A stretch of DNA of 64,000 bases from Citrifermentans bremense (lineage in GTDB: Bacteria > Desulfobacterota > Desulfuromonadia > Geobacterales > Geobacteraceae): assembly GCF_014218275.1 (NCBI RefSeq), contig NZ_AP023213.1, forward strand, positions 1,590,001 to 1,654,000, in the 5' to 3' direction. Shown here in pieces: positions 17,480 to 26,212 of the stretch; the first letter of the stretch is position 1; each line of letters opens with the position of its first letter. The notes beneath the pieces are model-generated. The model was not told where the DNA came from. It saw nothing but the letters and a program-made list of their open reading frames with translations, and did no database searches. The position numbers and the translations under genes were made by a program.

Positions 17480-17585
17480 GATCCAAAGGCATCGCACACA
17501 GATTTGGCGGATGACGCGGATAACGGCGGATCAACCATGGTGGACCCAACGCCAACGGCCGGGCAGGAAGAGAAAAGGAGAACGC

Positions 17586-18170
17586 ATGGACGTATTCGAG
17601 GCGATCAACGGCAGAAGGAGCATCCGGAAATACAAGGACGCTCCGGTCGAATGGGAGAAGGTGGGGCAGGTGCTCGACGCCGCGAGGCTCGCCCCCTCGT
17701 GGAAGAACATGCAGTGCTGGCGCTTCCTGGTGTTGAACTCGGAGGGGAGGAAAAACGCGCTGCTCGACGCCTTCCCGGAGGAGAACCCGGGGAAGAAGGC
17801 TCTGGCCCAGGCACCGGTAATCATAGTGGTATGCGCCGATCCGATCCAGTCCGGCGTGGAGAACGGCATCGAGTACTACGTAGCCGACGCCGCCATCGCC
17901 TTCGAGCACATCTGTCTCGCCGCGCACGGTCTCGGACTTGGCACCTGCTGGATGGGATGGTATGATGAGCCCGCCATCAAGGCGGCGCTGGCCATTCCGG
18001 CCGGGATCAGGGTCATCGGCGTGACGCCGTTGGGGTATCCCGACCAGGAGCCTAAGCCGCGCCCGCGCAAGGAATTGAATGAAATTGCCTACTACAACGA
18101 TTGGGGGGTGACGGATGCTGAAGAGGCAGGAATCGCAGCAGAGAATTGCCAGGCTGCAACAGGAACTTAA
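17586..18170 (+). CDS. Nitroreductase-family FMN oxidoreductase
   Basis: A 194-residue nitroreductase-fold protein. The N-terminal RRSIRKYKD (FMN phosphate contact) is followed by ARLAPSWKNMQCWRF, and further on by a DAAIAFEHICLAAHGLGLGTCWMGW segment typical of the family. It would reduce a substrate with NAD(P)H via FMN; the physiological substrate is unknown. The start at 17586 has AAAAGGAGAA upstream. The last 18 or so codons overlap the start of the M24 peptidase gene by 56 bases; the DWG segment near 18108 would be a more usual family end, so the tail may be a recent extension. Confidence 0.85.
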   Translation: MDVFEAINGRRSIRKYKDAPVEWEKVGQVLDAARLAPSWKNMQCWRFLVLNSEGRKNALLDAFPEENPGKKALAQAPVIIVVCADPIQSGVENGIEYYVADAAIAFEHICLAAHGLGLGTCWMGWYDEPAIKAALAIPAGIRVIGVTPLGYPDQEPKPRPRKELNEIAYYNDWGVTDAEEAGIAAENCQAATGT

Positions 18171-19284
18171 GGCAAAGGGGATCGACGGGGCGCTCTTCAT
18201 CTACCCCATCGACGTCTACTATTTCACCGGCACCCGCCAGAACTCGACGCTCTGGGTCCCGGCCGAGGGGAAACCGCGGCTGATGGTGCGCAAGAGCGTC
18301 TCTAGGGCGGTGAATGAAAGCTGCATCGAGGAGACGGTACCGTTTCCTTCCAGCAAGGAGTTTCCGGGACTGTTCCCGCCCGAACTGCAGAAGATCGGCT
18401 TCACCTTCGACGTGGCGCCGGTACAGCAGTACAACTACTACGCGAAGCTCTTGCCGGGGCGGGAGTTCGTCGACGTCTCCGCGATCAACCGCGAGATCCG
18501 CTCCGTTAAGTCGGAGTGGGAACTTGGGCAGATGAGGGAAAGCGGCGACCGGATCTGCCAGGTCTTCAGGGAGGTCCCGGGGTTCCTGAAGGAGGGGATG
18601 CGCGAGGTGGACCTGGCGGCCGAGTTCGAATGCCGACTCAGGAAAGCGGGGAGCGAAGGTTACGTCCGGATGCGCGCCTTCAACCAGGAGCTGTTCCAGG
18701 GGCTAGCCGTATCTTCCGCAACGGCCTGCGAACCGGGCTTTTTCGACGGCGCCGTCACCGGGCAAGGGATGTCCAGCGCCTCCCCGCATGGCGCTTCCGC
18801 CGCTGTGATCAGCGCCAACGCCCCGGTCCTTGTCGACTATACCGGCATCTTCAACGGCTACATCGTGGACATCACCCGGTTTTTCGTCATAGGGAAGCTG
18901 GCGCCCGAGCTGGAGCACGGCTTTGCCACGGCGCTGGCCATACAGAAATACCTGGTGGACAACCTGAAACCGGGGGCGAGCTGCGAGGAGCTCTTCCTGA
19001 AAGCGGCCGAAATGGCTGAAGAAGCCGGCCTGGCCCGCAACTTCATGGGGGCTCCCGGAGAGAACGCCCGCTTCGTGGGGCACGGTGTGGGGCTGGAACT
19101 GGACGAGTTTCCGGTGCTGGCGCAAGGTTTCAAGGTGCCTCTGCAGGAAGGGCAGACCATAGCGATCGAGCCGAAGTTCGTCTTCCCGGGCCAGGGCGTC
19201 ATAGGGATCGAGAACACCTTTGCCGTCGGCAAAAACGGCGGCGTGAAACTGACCGACATGCCGGACGAGATCGTGTACCTTTAG
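18115..19284 (+). CDS. M24-family Xaa-Pro peptidase-like protein
   Basis: A 389-residue protein with a creatinase-type N-terminal domain (about 1-140) and a pita-bread M24 domain (about 150-389). All five metal ligands of an active enzyme are visible: Asp in VDYTGIF, Asp in IVDITRFF, His in GHGVGLELDEFP, Glu in IEPKFV and Glu in GIENTF. It probably cleaves X-Pro dipeptides or a related bond. The link to the acyl-CoA operon is only positional. A GGGGGTGA ribosome site precedes the ATG at 18115, inside the nitroreductase gene. Confidence 0.87.
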   Translation: MLKRQESQQRIARLQQELKAKGIDGALFIYPIDVYYFTGTRQNSTLWVPAEGKPRLMVRKSVSRAVNESCIEETVPFPSSKEFPGLFPPELQKIGFTFDVAPVQQYNYYAKLLPGREFVDVSAINREIRSVKSEWELGQMRESGDRICQVFREVPGFLKEGMREVDLAAEFECRLRKAGSEGYVRMRAFNQELFQGLAVSSATACEPGFFDGAVTGQGMSSASPHGASAAVISANAPVLVDYTGIFNGYIVDITRFFVIGKLAPELEHGFATALAIQKYLVDNLKPGASCEELFLKAAEMAEEAGLARNFMGAPGENARFVGHGVGLELDEFPVLAQGFKVPLQEGQTIAIEPKFVFPGQGVIGIENTFAVGKNGGVKLTDMPDEIVYL

Positions 19285-19335
19285 CAGGCTCCCGTCCTTC
19301 CGCGCCCGCCGCGGTCATAGCAGCAGATCTTTACA

Positions 19336-19368
19336 GGGGGAGGCTCAGCCAGAGCTTCCCCCGTTTTT
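19336..19368 (+). terminator. Intrinsic terminator of the IcmF operon
   Basis: GGGGGAGGCTC, short loop, GAGCTTCCCCC (one G-T pair), then G and five T residues. It lies about 50 bases after the M24 peptidase stop. Confidence 0.78.
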
Positions 19369-19450
19369 GTATTACCCTCTACGATGAAGAGCCTCGCCCC
19401 CCCCTGCACTTCCAGGACCTGTGGAGAATTAGAGTATCAACTCTCGAGTC

Positions 19451-19530
19451 CCCGCTCCCTCGTTCTTCCCCGCTCCCTCGTTCTTCCCCCCCTCCCGACC
19501 TCCCTCCTCCCGACCTCCCTCTCCTCCAGG
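19451..19530. repeat. Pyrimidine-rich tandem repeats
   Basis: Two adjacent duplications on the plus strand: CTCCCTCGTTCTTCCCC repeated twice (about 19457-19491), then CCTCCCGACCTCCCT repeated twice (about 19492-19522). The strand is almost pure C/T. No coding role is evident. Confidence 0.6.
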
Positions 19531-19567
19531 GGGAGGAGAATGGAACGACTTTGGGCCTTTTGTTTCC

Positions 19568-19612
19568 CGCCCCCGGAGGGGGAGGGGCAGGGAGGGGGAG
19601 GAGATTTGCCAG
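19568..19612. repeat. C/G-rich imperfect palindrome
   Basis: CCCGCCCCCGGAGGGGGAGGGGCAGGGAG followed by GATTTGCC is described here by its parts: a C-run, GGAGG centre and G-run. It resembles the dispersed hairpin family at 51377 and ends in GATTTGCC like the copies at 32081 and 54464. Confidence 0.45.
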
Positions 19613-19739
19613 ATGCTACGCCCGGAAAATTACTCCACGCCCTTGCCTGACAAACGGCTTTATGCAACCTTTTACCGGGACTTCTGGTTGCATCCTGGCC
19701 CGAATTCGCTAATATTGTAAAAACATGTTTTAGAAATGC

Positions 19740-19768
19740 TTGACATGCACGTAAACGACATATATATT
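19740..19768 (+). promoter_or_regulatory. Promoter/operator B of the thiolase (beta-oxidation) operon
   Basis: TTGACA (19740-19745), a 17-base spacer and TATATT (19763-19768), a strong sigma-70 match. The spacer starts TGCACGTAAACGA, the same as promoter A at 10134. It lies 32 bases before the thiolase ATG. Confidence 0.75.
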
Positions 19769-19799
19769 GGCCTCACAAATAACTGCTGTTGGAGGTGAC

Positions 19800-20975
19800 A
19801 TGAAAGACATCTTCGTCGTTGAGTCACAGAGAACCCCGTTTGGCTCTTTTGGCGGCGTTCTTTCCGATGTTGAGGCGACTGTCCTTGGGGGCGGCGCCAT
19901 CAAGGCTCTGCTGGAGCGAACCGGCCTGGACCCGGCAGAAGTCGACGAGGTCATCGCCGGGCAGGTGCTCTCCGGCGGCTGCGGGCAGGCTCCTGCGCGT
20001 CAGGCCATGCGCGGCGCCGGGATCCCCGACAGCGCCCACGCCATGACCATCAACAAGGTCTGCGGCAGCGGATTGAAAGCGATCATGCTGGGAGCAGGTT
20101 CCATCCAGCTGGAAGATTCCGAAATAGTGGTTGCCGGCGGCATGGAAAACATGTCCCTCGCTCCCTTCCTGCTCAAGAAGGCCCGCTACGGCTACCGCAT
20201 GGGGCACGGCGCCCTCGTCGACCTGATGATTTACGACGGCCTGCAGGACCCGTATTCGGGGCGTCACATGGGGGAGATAGCCGAGGCTGCGGTCAAAAAG
20301 CATGGCCTCACCCGTGAGGCGCAGGATGAATTCACGCTGCGCTCCTACAAGCTGGCGCAGGAGGCAGTGCGCGGCGGGGTCTTCAAGGACGAGATCGCGC
20401 CGGTGGTGAAAAAGGGGCGCAAGGGGGACGAGGTGGTCTCGGATGACGAGGAGCCATTCAAGGTCGACTTCGACAAGCTGACGCAGTTGAGACCGGTGTT
20501 CAGCAAGGACGGGACCATCACAGCCGCCAACGCCTCCAGCATCAACGACGGCGCGGCTTTCACGCTCCTCGCGGGGGGGGCGGCGCTCAAGCGCTGCAAT
20601 CTCGCCCCAAAGGCGCGCGTCGTTGCCTACGCCACCGGAAGCCTGCACCCGGAGCTCTACACCGAAGCCCCGGTGACGGCGATCCAGGCCGCATGCGCCA
20701 GGGCTGGGCTAAGAGTCGGCGATATCGATCTCTTCGAAGTAAACGAGGCCTTCGCCGCGGTCACCATGATCGCCATGAAGGAGCTCGATCTCGATCCCGG
20801 CAAGGTGAACGTCAACGGGGGAGCCTGCGCCCTGGGCCATCCTATTGGAGCCAGCGGCGCCAGGCTCGCAGGGACCGTGATCAGGGAGCTGCACAAGCGG
20901 CAGGCGCGCTACGGGCTCGCGACCCTCTGCATCGGGGGCGGCGAGGCGGTCGCGGTGATTTTCGAAAGGGTTTAG
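19800..20975 (+). CDS. Acetyl-CoA C-acyltransferase (thiolase)
   Basis: A 391-residue thiolase that cleaves acetoacetyl-CoA (or longer 3-ketoacyl-CoA) with CoA into acetyl-CoA units. Catalytic residues are in place: nucleophile Cys88 in NKVCGSG, NEAFA motif, His347 in GHPIGASG and Cys377 in CIGGGEA. The length is normal for the family. It is the first gene of the operon, with GGAGGTGA 6 bases before the ATG, and is followed by the dehydrogenase and hydratase of the same spiral. Confidence 0.93.
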   Translation: MKDIFVVESQRTPFGSFGGVLSDVEATVLGGGAIKALLERTGLDPAEVDEVIAGQVLSGGCGQAPARQAMRGAGIPDSAHAMTINKVCGSGLKAIMLGAGSIQLEDSEIVVAGGMENMSLAPFLLKKARYGYRMGHGALVDLMIYDGLQDPYSGRHMGEIAEAAVKKHGLTREAQDEFTLRSYKLAQEAVRGGVFKDEIAPVVKKGRKGDEVVSDDEEPFKVDFDKLTQLRPVFSKDGTITAANASSINDGAAFTLLAGGAALKRCNLAPKARVVAYATGSLHPELYTEAPVTAIQAACARAGLRVGDIDLFEVNEAFAAVTMIAMKELDLDPGKVNVNGGACALGHPIGASGARLAGTVIRELHKRQARYGLATLCIGGGEAVAVIFERV

Positions 20976-20998
20976 ACACTTTCTCTGGGGAGGCTTAC

Positions 20999-21844
20999 AT
21001 GTTCAAGACAGTCGGTGTTTTAGGAGCAGGGCAGATGGGGAGTGGAATCGCCCACGTCTTCGCGCAGCACGCTTACCAGGTCCTGGTCTACGACATCTCC
21101 GAGGTGCAACTTTCGAAGGCGCTCAAGTCGATCGAGCAGAACCTGGAGCGGCAGGCGAAGAAGGGGGTCATCTTCGACACCAGCATCCAGGGGATCATGG
21201 CCCGCATTACGGTCACCAAGGATCTGAAGGAGTTCTCCGGCTGCGACCTCGTCATCGAAGCGGCAACGGAGAACGAGGCGCTCAAGTTCGACCTTTTCCG
21301 AAAGCTCGACGAGGTGGTCAAGAAGGAGGCCATCCTCGCCTCCAATACCTCCTCCATCTCCATCACCCGCATCGCCGCGGTAACGAAGAGGCCGGAGCAG
21401 GTGATCGGGATGCACTTCATGAACCCCGTGCCGGTGATGCAGCTCGTCGAGGTGATCCGCGGCATCGCCACCAGCGACGAGACCTTCGAGGCGATAGGTC
21501 ACCTGGTAGGCCTTTTGAACAAGCAGATGGCCGTATCCCAGGACTACCCGGGCTTCATCGTCAACCGGGTGCTGATCCCGATGATCAACGAGGCCGTCTT
21601 CGCCTTGTACGAAGGGATAGCTACCGCCGAGGATATCGACAAGGGGATGAAACTCGGTACCAACCAGCCGATGGGGCCCCTGCAGTTGGCCGACTTCATC
21701 GGCCTCGACACGGTGCTCGCCATCTGCAACGTGCTGCACGACGGCTTCAAGGACCCCAAGTACCGCCCCTGTCCGCTCCTGGTGAAGATGGTCGACGCCG
21801 GCTACCTCGGCAAGAAGTCCGGCAAGGGCTTTTACAACTATTAG
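20999..21844 (+). CDS. 3-hydroxybutyryl-CoA dehydrogenase
   Basis: A 281-residue NAD-dependent dehydrogenase of 3-hydroxyacyl-CoA. The Rossmann motif GVLGAGQMGSGIA starts at residue 5 and is followed by D in VYDIS, ENEALK, and the catalytic His in GMHFMNPVPVM. The C-terminal helical domain (about 185-281) includes FIVNRVLIPMINEA and ends with LGKKSGKGFYNY, typical of the short (non-fused) HBD form. Interval to thiolase 23 bases, to crotonase 21 bases; same operon. Confidence 0.94.
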   Translation: MFKTVGVLGAGQMGSGIAHVFAQHAYQVLVYDISEVQLSKALKSIEQNLERQAKKGVIFDTSIQGIMARITVTKDLKEFSGCDLVIEAATENEALKFDLFRKLDEVVKKEAILASNTSSISITRIAAVTKRPEQVIGMHFMNPVPVMQLVEVIRGIATSDETFEAIGHLVGLLNKQMAVSQDYPGFIVNRVLIPMINEAVFALYEGIATAEDIDKGMKLGTNQPMGPLQLADFIGLDTVLAICNVLHDGFKDPKYRPCPLLVKMVDAGYLGKKSGKGFYNY

Positions 21845-21865
21845 CAGCTCTTTGGGGGAGATCTC

Positions 21866-22648
21866 ATGGACGCGAAGAATATCCAGTGTGAAATCAGCGA
21901 AGGGGTGGCTGTGGTGACGGTGAACCGGCCGGAAAGCCTCAACGCCTTGAACAGCGCGGTGCTGGCCGAGTTGGAATGCACCCTGTACGGGATCGAGCAG
22001 GACAGTACCGTCAAGGCTGTCGTCCTCACCGGCGCAGGCGAGAAAGCGTTCGTCGCCGGTGCCGACATCAAAGAGATGGCGGATATGACCTCCTTCGAGG
22101 GGCACCGGTTCGCCCAAAAGGGGCAGCGGTTGATCCTCTTCATCGAGAAGATGAGCAAGCCGGTCATCGCGGCTGTGAACGGCTACGCGCTGGGAGGGGG
22201 GCTGGAACTGGCCCTTGCCTGCGACGTCATCTACGCCTCGGAAAACGCCAAGTTCGGCTTTCCCGAGGTGACCCTGGGGATCATCCCCGGCTTTGGCGGC
22301 ACGCAGAACCTGGCCCGGCTAATCGGCCCGAACCGCGCCAAGGAACTGGTTTTCAGCGGCAGGATCATTCCGGCGGCCAAGGGGCTTGACTGGGGCATCG
22401 CGAACGAAGTTGTCCCGCTTTCAGAGCTGAAGGAGAAGGCCTTAGGCCTCGCCCGGGAGATGGCGAAAAACGGCGCAATCGCCGTGGGTTACGCCAAGGA
22501 CGCCATCGTCAACGGGTTGAACATGACCAAGGAGGACGGCTTCCGCTACGAAAGCTCCCTCTTCGGCGTCCTCTTCGCCACCGAGGACCAGAAGGAGGGG
22601 ATGGGGGCGTTCGTGGAGAAGCGCAAGGCGAAGTTCCAGGGGAAATGA
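21866..22648 (+). CDS. Enoyl-CoA hydratase (crotonase)
   Basis: A 260-residue crotonase-fold hydratase adding water to crotonyl-CoA. The oxyanion-hole segments GADIKEMA and NGYALGGGLELALACD are present. Both catalytic Glu positions expected for hydratases are visible, one in GGGLELALACD and one in FPEVTLGIIPGFGG. Length and layout are standard. Located between the 3-hydroxyacyl-CoA dehydrogenase and the acyl-CoA dehydrogenase in one operon. Confidence 0.93.
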   Translation: MDAKNIQCEISEGVAVVTVNRPESLNALNSAVLAELECTLYGIEQDSTVKAVVLTGAGEKAFVAGADIKEMADMTSFEGHRFAQKGQRLILFIEKMSKPVIAAVNGYALGGGLELALACDVIYASENAKFGFPEVTLGIIPGFGGTQNLARLIGPNRAKELVFSGRIIPAAKGLDWGIANEVVPLSELKEKALGLAREMAKNGAIAVGYAKDAIVNGLNMTKEDGFRYESSLFGVLFATEDQKEGMGAFVEKRKAKFQGK

Positions 22649-22697
22649 CCGGACCGGTGCCAGGGACAGACAACGATTTTTTTCCAAGGGGGATGAT

Positions 22698-23837
22698 ATG
22701 AACTTTGAATTGAGCCAGGACCACAAGGTGCTGAAGGATTCCGTTCGCGATTTCGTGGTCAACGAGATCAAGCCGCTCGCCATGCAGATCGACGAAGAGC
22801 ACATGATTCCCGACTCCCTGGTGCAGAAGATGGGCGAGATGGGTTTCCTCGGCTCCTACTTCCCAGAGGAGTACGGCGGCGCCGGGCTGGACATGCTCTC
22901 CTACGCCATCGTGGTCGAGGAGGTCTCGAAAGCCTGCGGCTCCAGCGGCGTCCTCATCTCGGCCCACACCTCCCTTGCCTGCGGCCCGATTTACACCTTC
23001 GGCACCGAGGAGCAGAAGAAAAAATGGCTCCCGGACCTGAACACCGGCAAGGTCATCGGCTGCTTCCTCTTGACCGAGCCTGACGCGGGCAGCGATGCCG
23101 GGGCCATCTCCACCACCTACAGACGCGACGGCGATCATTTCGTGATCAACGGTTCCAAGATCTTCATCACCAACGGCGGTTACAGGGGGACCGGCGTCCT
23201 CTTCGCCACCTCCGATAAGAGCCTGAAGCACAAGGGTGTCTCCGCCTTCATCATCGACCTGCAGTCCCCGGGGGTCGAGATCCTCAAGAACGAGAAGAAG
23301 CTCGGGATCCGCGGCAGCTACACCACCGCCTTCGCCCTCGACAGCGTGCGCATCCCGGTGGAGAACCTCCTGGGTCAGGAAGGGCAGGGTTTCAAGATCG
23401 CCATGGACACCCTGAACGGCGGCCGTATCGGGATCGCCTCGCAAGCCTTGGGGATCGCGGAAGGTGCCTTCGACCTGGCGCTCGCTTACTCCAAGGAGAG
23501 AAAGCAGTTCGGCCACCCCATCTGCGAGCTGCAGGCGATCCAGTTCAAGCTGGCCGACATGTACGCGAAGATCGAGACCAGCAAGCTCATGACCTACAAG
23601 GCGGCCTGCCTGAAGGACAGCAAGAAGAACTACACCATGGAGTCCGCCATGTGTAAGATGCTCGCCTCTGAGGCGGCCACCTTCGTCACCAAGGAGGCGA
23701 TCCAGATCCACGGCGGCTACGGCTTCATCGTCGATTACGAGGTGGAGCGGATGTACCGCGACGCGAAGATCACCGAAATCTACGAGGGGACCAACGAGGT
23801 TCAGCGCGTGGTGATCTCGAAGATGCTCTTGTCGTAA
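22698..23837 (+). CDS. Short-chain acyl-CoA dehydrogenase (butyryl-CoA type)
   Basis: A 379-residue FAD acyl-CoA dehydrogenase oxidising a saturated short acyl-CoA to the 2-enoyl-CoA and giving electrons to ETF. Visible motifs: LTEPDAGSDAG, GSKIFITNGG, GRIGIASQALG, QFGHPICELQAIQFKLADM and the catalytic-base region YEGTNEVQR with Glu near residue 366. Its place directly after crotonase suggests butyryl-CoA as substrate. It ends 144 bases before the membrane ETF:quinone oxidoreductase; that gap contains a hairpin. Confidence 0.92.
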   Translation: MNFELSQDHKVLKDSVRDFVVNEIKPLAMQIDEEHMIPDSLVQKMGEMGFLGSYFPEEYGGAGLDMLSYAIVVEEVSKACGSSGVLISAHTSLACGPIYTFGTEEQKKKWLPDLNTGKVIGCFLLTEPDAGSDAGAISTTYRRDGDHFVINGSKIFITNGGYRGTGVLFATSDKSLKHKGVSAFIIDLQSPGVEILKNEKKLGIRGSYTTAFALDSVRIPVENLLGQEGQGFKIAMDTLNGGRIGIASQALGIAEGAFDLALAYSKERKQFGHPICELQAIQFKLADMYAKIETSKLMTYKAACLKDSKKNYTMESAMCKMLASEAATFVTKEAIQIHGGYGFIVDYEVERMYRDAKITEIYEGTNEVQRVVISKMLLS

Positions 23838-23844
23838 CTCATCA

Positions 23845-23874
23845 CCCCGGCAAGGTCCTCCCTTGAGGCCGGGG
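23845..23874 (+). other. Intra-operon RNA hairpin
   Basis: CCCCGGC (23845-23851) pairs with GCCGGGG (23868-23874), with an inner AAGG/CCTT. There is no T-run, so it looks like an mRNA stability or processing element between the dehydrogenase and the FeS oxidoreductase genes, not a terminator. Confidence 0.45.
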
Positions 23875-23981
23875 GAGGAGCGCAGCGCAGACTAGATACG
23901 GAAATGGGGGAGCATCGTCAGGCTACCGCCTGGAAGGGTGGCGCTGCCGCAGGGCAGTCAATAAACGCGCAGGAGTCGACC

Positions 23982-26153
23982 ATGGAAGCTACCAGGGAAA
24001 TTTATTGGAATGTCGGACACGGGGTCGTGCTCCCCATGTACCTGCTGACGCTGGTCGCCGTCGCCGCCTGCTGTTACGGCATCTACCAGCGGGTCGAGGT
24101 GTACCGCCAGGGGAAGGAACTGAACCGGCTCGACGCCTTGGGGGAACGGATCCCCTTCCTGCTCAGGAACCTGTTCGGCCAGGCGAAGGTAGTGCGCGTC
24201 GGGGGACCGGGGCTCCCCCACGGCCTCTTCTTCTGGGGCTTCGTCACCCTCTTCATCGGGACGCTGCTGGTGATGCTCCAGGCCGACCTGACCCAGCCTC
24301 TATTCAACCTGGTGATACTCAAGGGGACCTTCTACAAGCTCTATTCCCTGGTGCTCGACCTGGCCGGCGCAGCCGCTTTCCTCATGCTTTTGGGCTTGAT
24401 GCTGCGCCGCTTCGTCTACCGGCCGGAGGGACTCAAGATCACCCGCGACGATTACCTGATGCACGGCCTGTTGACCGCGATCATCTGCACCGGCTTTTTC
24501 GCCGAAGGTGCGCGCATAGCCGCCACCGAACTGCGGATGAACCCTGAACTGGCACGCTGGTCCCCCATCGGGATGTTCGTGGCGAACCAGTTCTCGGCGC
24601 AGGACGACGTCTCCCTCAGGCAGCTGCACACGCTCTGGTGGTGGGGGCATTTCCTCCTAGTCCTCGGCTTAATCGTCTCCATCCCCTGGAGCAAATTCCG
24701 CCACCTGATCACCACGCCGGCCAACTACCTCTTCACCGACCTGCGCCCAAAGGGAAGTATCGCCACCATCAACCTGGAGGAGGAGGGGGTGGAGCAGTTC
24801 GGCGTCGAGAAGGTGTCGGAGTTCTCCTGGAAGGACATCTTCGATGCCGACGCCTGCACCTCCTGCAAGAGGTGCCAGGACCGCTGTCCCGCCCACAACA
24901 CGGAGAAGCCGCTCTCGCCGATGAAGGTGGTGCAGCAGGTAGGCGAGCTCGCTTTCGGCAACCCCGACAAGAGCCTGATCGAGACCGTCGGCAACGACGC
25001 GCTCTGGTCCTGCACCACTTGCCGCGCCTGCCAGGAGATCTGCCCGGCTGATGTGGAGCACGTGAACAAGATCATCGAGATGCGCCGCAACCTGGTGCTC
25101 ATGCAGGGGGAGTTCCCCGGCGAGGAGGTCATGGTCGCCGTCAACAACGTCGAGGTGAACGGCAACCCCTTCGGTCTGGCCTACGCCGGCCGAGGTGACT
25201 GGACCGAGGGGCTGGAGGTGCAGATCCTGTCGGAGGGAGCGGCCGAGGTGGACGTCCTCTACTTCGTCGGCTGCTACGCCTCCTTCGACAAGCGCAACCA
25301 GGAGGTCGCCAAAAGCTTCGTGAAGATCTGCAACGCGGCGGGGATACGGGTGGGGATCCTCGGCAAGGAGGAGAAGTGCTGCGGCGAGCCGGTCAGAAAG
25401 CTCGGCAATGAGTACCTCTACCAGATGATGGCTCAGGAGAACATCGAGCTGATCAACGGTTATGGCATCAAGCAGATCGTCACCACCTGCCCGCATTGCA
25501 TGAACACTCTGGGGCGGGACTACCGGGACCTGGGGCTGGATGCTGAAGTGGAGCACTACACCGTCTTCATCGACCGGCTGCTCAAGGAGGGGACCCTCGT
25601 CATCGACGAGCGGCAGTTCGACTACACCTACCACGATTCCTGCTACCTCGGGCGCTACCAGGACATCATCCAGCAGCCGCGCGATGTACTGCACGCCGCC
25701 GGCGGGCGTATCAACGAGATGAAGAAGTCGGAAAAGGAAAGCTTTTGCTGCGGCGCAGGCGGCGGCAGGATCCTCGCCGAGGAGAAACTGGGGAACAGGA
25801 TCAACGTGAAGAGGGTGCACATGGCGGAGGCGACCGGGGCGCCGGTCCTGGTATCCAACTGCCCCTTCTGCCTCACCATGTTCGAAGACGGCATCAAGAC
25901 CGGGGAGTGCGAAGGGAAGCTGAAGGCGCGGGATCTGGCCGAGATCGTCGTCGAGAGGTTGCAGCCGGCCGCCGACCTCTGCGCGGTGCTTGACACCTTC
26001 CTCCCCACCCCTGCAGTCATCCCCCAGGTCACGGAGACTTCCGCAGCAGGCGGCGAACCGGCGGCAGGCACGGAAACGGTCCTGGCAGACACAGAAAACG
26101 CAGGGGAAGAACCCACGGAGATCGCGGCAGTAAACGGCAAGGACGCTGCCTGA
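23982..26153 (+). CDS. Membrane heme b/FeS ETF:quinone oxidoreductase (EMO-like)
   Basis: A 723-residue protein with a NarI-like membrane domain (about residues 1-250, five to six helices, several His), then two 4Fe-4S motifs (CTSCKRCQDRCP, CTTCRACQEICP, about 288-370). Two CCG (HdrB/D-type) domains follow (GCYASFD with EKCCGEP, and DSCYLGRY with FCCGAGGGR, about 420-660). A polar Ala/Glu/Thr tail of about 60 residues ends it. The layout matches the ETF:menaquinone oxidoreductase proposed for fatty-acid oxidising anaerobes such as Geobacter and Syntrophus. EtfB and EtfA follow directly, which supports electron flow from acyl-CoA dehydrogenases via ETF into the quinone pool. The start at 23982 has AGGAG 7 bases upstream. 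Confidence 0.88.
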   Translation: MEATREIYWNVGHGVVLPMYLLTLVAVAACCYGIYQRVEVYRQGKELNRLDALGERIPFLLRNLFGQAKVVRVGGPGLPHGLFFWGFVTLFIGTLLVMLQADLTQPLFNLVILKGTFYKLYSLVLDLAGAAAFLMLLGLMLRRFVYRPEGLKITRDDYLMHGLLTAIICTGFFAEGARIAATELRMNPELARWSPIGMFVANQFSAQDDVSLRQLHTLWWWGHFLLVLGLIVSIPWSKFRHLITTPANYLFTDLRPKGSIATINLEEEGVEQFGVEKVSEFSWKDIFDADACTSCKRCQDRCPAHNTEKPLSPMKVVQQVGELAFGNPDKSLIETVGNDALWSCTTCRACQEICPADVEHVNKIIEMRRNLVLMQGEFPGEEVMVAVNNVEVNGNPFGLAYAGRGDWTEGLEVQILSEGAAEVDVLYFVGCYASFDKRNQEVAKSFVKICNAAGIRVGILGKEEKCCGEPVRKLGNEYLYQMMAQENIELINGYGIKQIVTTCPHCMNTLGRDYRDLGLDAEVEHYTVFIDRLLKEGTLVIDERQFDYTYHDSCYLGRYQDIIQQPRDVLHAAGGRINEMKKSEKESFCCGAGGGRILAEEKLGNRINVKRVHMAEATGAPVLVSNCPFCLTMFEDGIKTGECEGKLKARDLAEIVVERLQPAADLCAVLDTFLPTPAVIPQVTETSAAGGEPAAGTETVLADTENAGEEPTEIAAVNGKDAA

Positions 26154-26212
26154 GCGGGACCCATGCGCGGCGGCAATGACGCAGCTACCAAAGAGTGAAC
26201 AAGGAGGAAACC

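Larger units (their letters stand above)
19285..19799. other. Long noncoding gap before the thiolase operon
   Basis: About 515 bases. From left to right it contains a terminator hairpin (19336-19368), pyrimidine-rich tandem repeats (19451-19530), C/G palindromes (19525-19610), an AT-rich segment and the promoter at 19740-19768. ORFs across it are low-complexity translations and are not believed. Confidence 0.6.

Noticed and set aside
19451-19530. CRISPR-like array
   Set aside because: Only two copies of each unit, directly adjacent with no unique spacers, and no cas genes in the window.
19384-19650. ORFs across the repeat region
   Set aside because: Both strands give low-complexity Pro/Ser/Leu or Gly/Arg products produced by the C/T repeats.
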